DNA of 64,000 nucleotides from Rhodospirillales bacterium BBD 1991-14 (GTDB lineage: Bacteria; Pseudomonadota; Alphaproteobacteria; Kiloniellales; Kiloniellaceae). The translations under genes and the position numbers were made by a program. The number at the start of each line of letters is the position of its first letter. Within the stretch, counting starts at the first letter, position 1. Below are positions 63,432-64,000 of the stretch, piece after piece. The DNA is taken from assembly GCA_001657395.1 (NCBI GenBank), contig LYSY01000011.1:106863-170862 (forward strand), written 5' to 3'. The notes beneath the pieces were generated by a model, which did no database searches, was not told the DNA's origin, and saw nothing but the letters and a program-made list of their open reading frames with translations.

Positions 63432-64000
63432 TCAGACCGCCAGATTGCCGCTGTCGATCAAGGCCTGAATGCGCTCGGCGTCACTGCCGCCGAGACTGCT
63501 GAGATCGACGCCCTGGAGAACGATGGTCGCGATGTCCCCGCCAGGGCCCGCACCATCCAGGTCGACGGTGATGGTGGTGTTACCGTCGGCAAAAGAAAAA
63601 CTGAGGAAGTCCGTCAACTGGGCACCGGTCGCACCGTCCGGTTCGCCCACCAGCAGTTCGTCCAGGTCGAGCACGTCGCCGCCGGCACCAATGGTGAAGT
63701 CGGCAATGGTATCGCTGTCGCCGGCTCCCTCCGCCGTGAACACAAAATGATCGCTGCCGTCACCCCCGACGAGGAGATCGTTGCCGTCCCCGCCGAAGAG
63801 CGTGTCCTGCCCCTCACCGCCGCGCAGGGTGTCGTCCCCGCCGCCGCCGTAGAGCAGATCGTTGTCGGCACCGCCTTCGAGCACGTCGTCGCCCGCACCG
63901 GCATAGAGGACGTCGTCCCCGCCGTCGCCGAAGAGCGCATCGCCCCCGCTGCCGCCGTAGAGCAGATCGTTATCGGCACCGCCTTCCAGACGATCGCTCT
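63432..64000 (-). CDS. RTX-type calcium-binding, type I secreted protein (5' truncated)
   Basis: C-terminal part only; the frame is open to the right edge and enters from outside the window (189 residues visible). It begins with RTX nonapeptide repeats of type GGxGxDxLx ([20 protein letters not shown], and further copies to the edge) that bind Ca2+ in a beta roll. A secretion-type domain follows with [20 protein letters not shown], ending [20 protein letters not shown]. Typical of proteins exported through ABC/TolC type I systems. The upstream domain and hence the function are not visible. Confidence 0.9.
   Translation of the reverse strand, partial: SDRLEGGADNDLLYGGSGGDALFGDGGDDVLYAGAGDDVLEGGADNDLLYGGGGDDTLRGGEGQDTLFGGDGNDLLVGGDGSDHFVFTAEGAGDSDTIADFTIGAGGDVLDLDELLVGEPDGATGAQLTDFLSFSFADGNTTITVDLDGAGPGGDIATIVLQGVDLSSLGGSDAERIQALIDSGNLAV

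Overview
The window is about 64 kb of GC-rich chromosome from an alphaproteobacterium, most likely a Rhodospirillales-type marine or soil heterotroph (Kiloniellaceae/Rhodovibrionaceae-like; this placement is inference). The signs are a GcrA cell-cycle regulator with GANTC sites upstream, a DUF2336 protein, two TRAP transport systems plus an extra TAXI binding protein, and a housekeeping block (ppdK, glyS, glyQ, S49 peptidase, N6-adenine methyltransferase, DUF2007, ispB) whose order is familiar in this class. Both ends are cut: the first gene lacks its 5' end and the last gene, an RTX-type protein, runs off the right edge. I saw no rRNA, CRISPR array, insertion sequence or prophage.

Layout. 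1-4.6 kb: a polyamine-type ABC importer (binding protein, ATPase, two permeases) ending in a 5-aminopentanamidase-like hydrolase. 4.7-16.2 kb: GNAT acetyltransferase, pyruvate phosphate dikinase, glycyl-tRNA synthetase, two methyltransferases, a zinc-ribbon membrane protein, an S49 peptidase, and divergent DUF2007/ispB. 16.2-17.6 kb: an AT-rich patch with a small HTH regulator, operator-like repeats, a probable small RNA (consensus-like promoter, stem, strong terminator) and a pentapeptide-repeat protein. 17.8-22.9 kb: a rhodanese-fold protein without the catalytic cysteine, a hybrid-free sensor kinase, a cytochrome b561/ethylbenzene-dehydrogenase-type haem protein and a 2Fe-2S flavoprotein reductase, which together look like a redox module. 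23.1 kb: tRNA-Pro(CGG).

23.5-35.5 kb: an orphan TAXI binding protein, a DctPQM TRAP operon, DUF2336 and DUF6969-like proteins, a Tat-exported formylglycine-generating-enzyme-like protein, and a TAXI-TRAP operon with a universal stress protein. 36-37 kb: copper-linked DUF2946 and PCu(A)C genes. 37-46.6 kb: BKACE plus class III aminotransferase, apt, a PAS sensor kinase, two amidases, and a membrane-anchored aspartic protease.

46.8-57.4 kb: a two-armed sugar or polyol utilisation locus. One arm (minus) carries ABC ATPase, glycerol-1-phosphate-dehydrogenase homologue, SIS isomerase and SDR. The other (plus) carries binding protein, two permeases, HAD phosphatase, SorC regulator and FGGY kinase. 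The combination does not match a catabolic pathway I can name and is the best candidate here for undescribed metabolism. 57.6-64 kb: gamma-glutamyltransferase, gcrA, a secreted protein of unknown role, the DUF1800/DUF1501 pair, and the RTX-type protein.

A recurring layout feature: all four transporters whose binding-protein gene precedes the membrane genes carry a strong hairpin in that gap, which probably raises binding-protein mRNA over permease mRNA.
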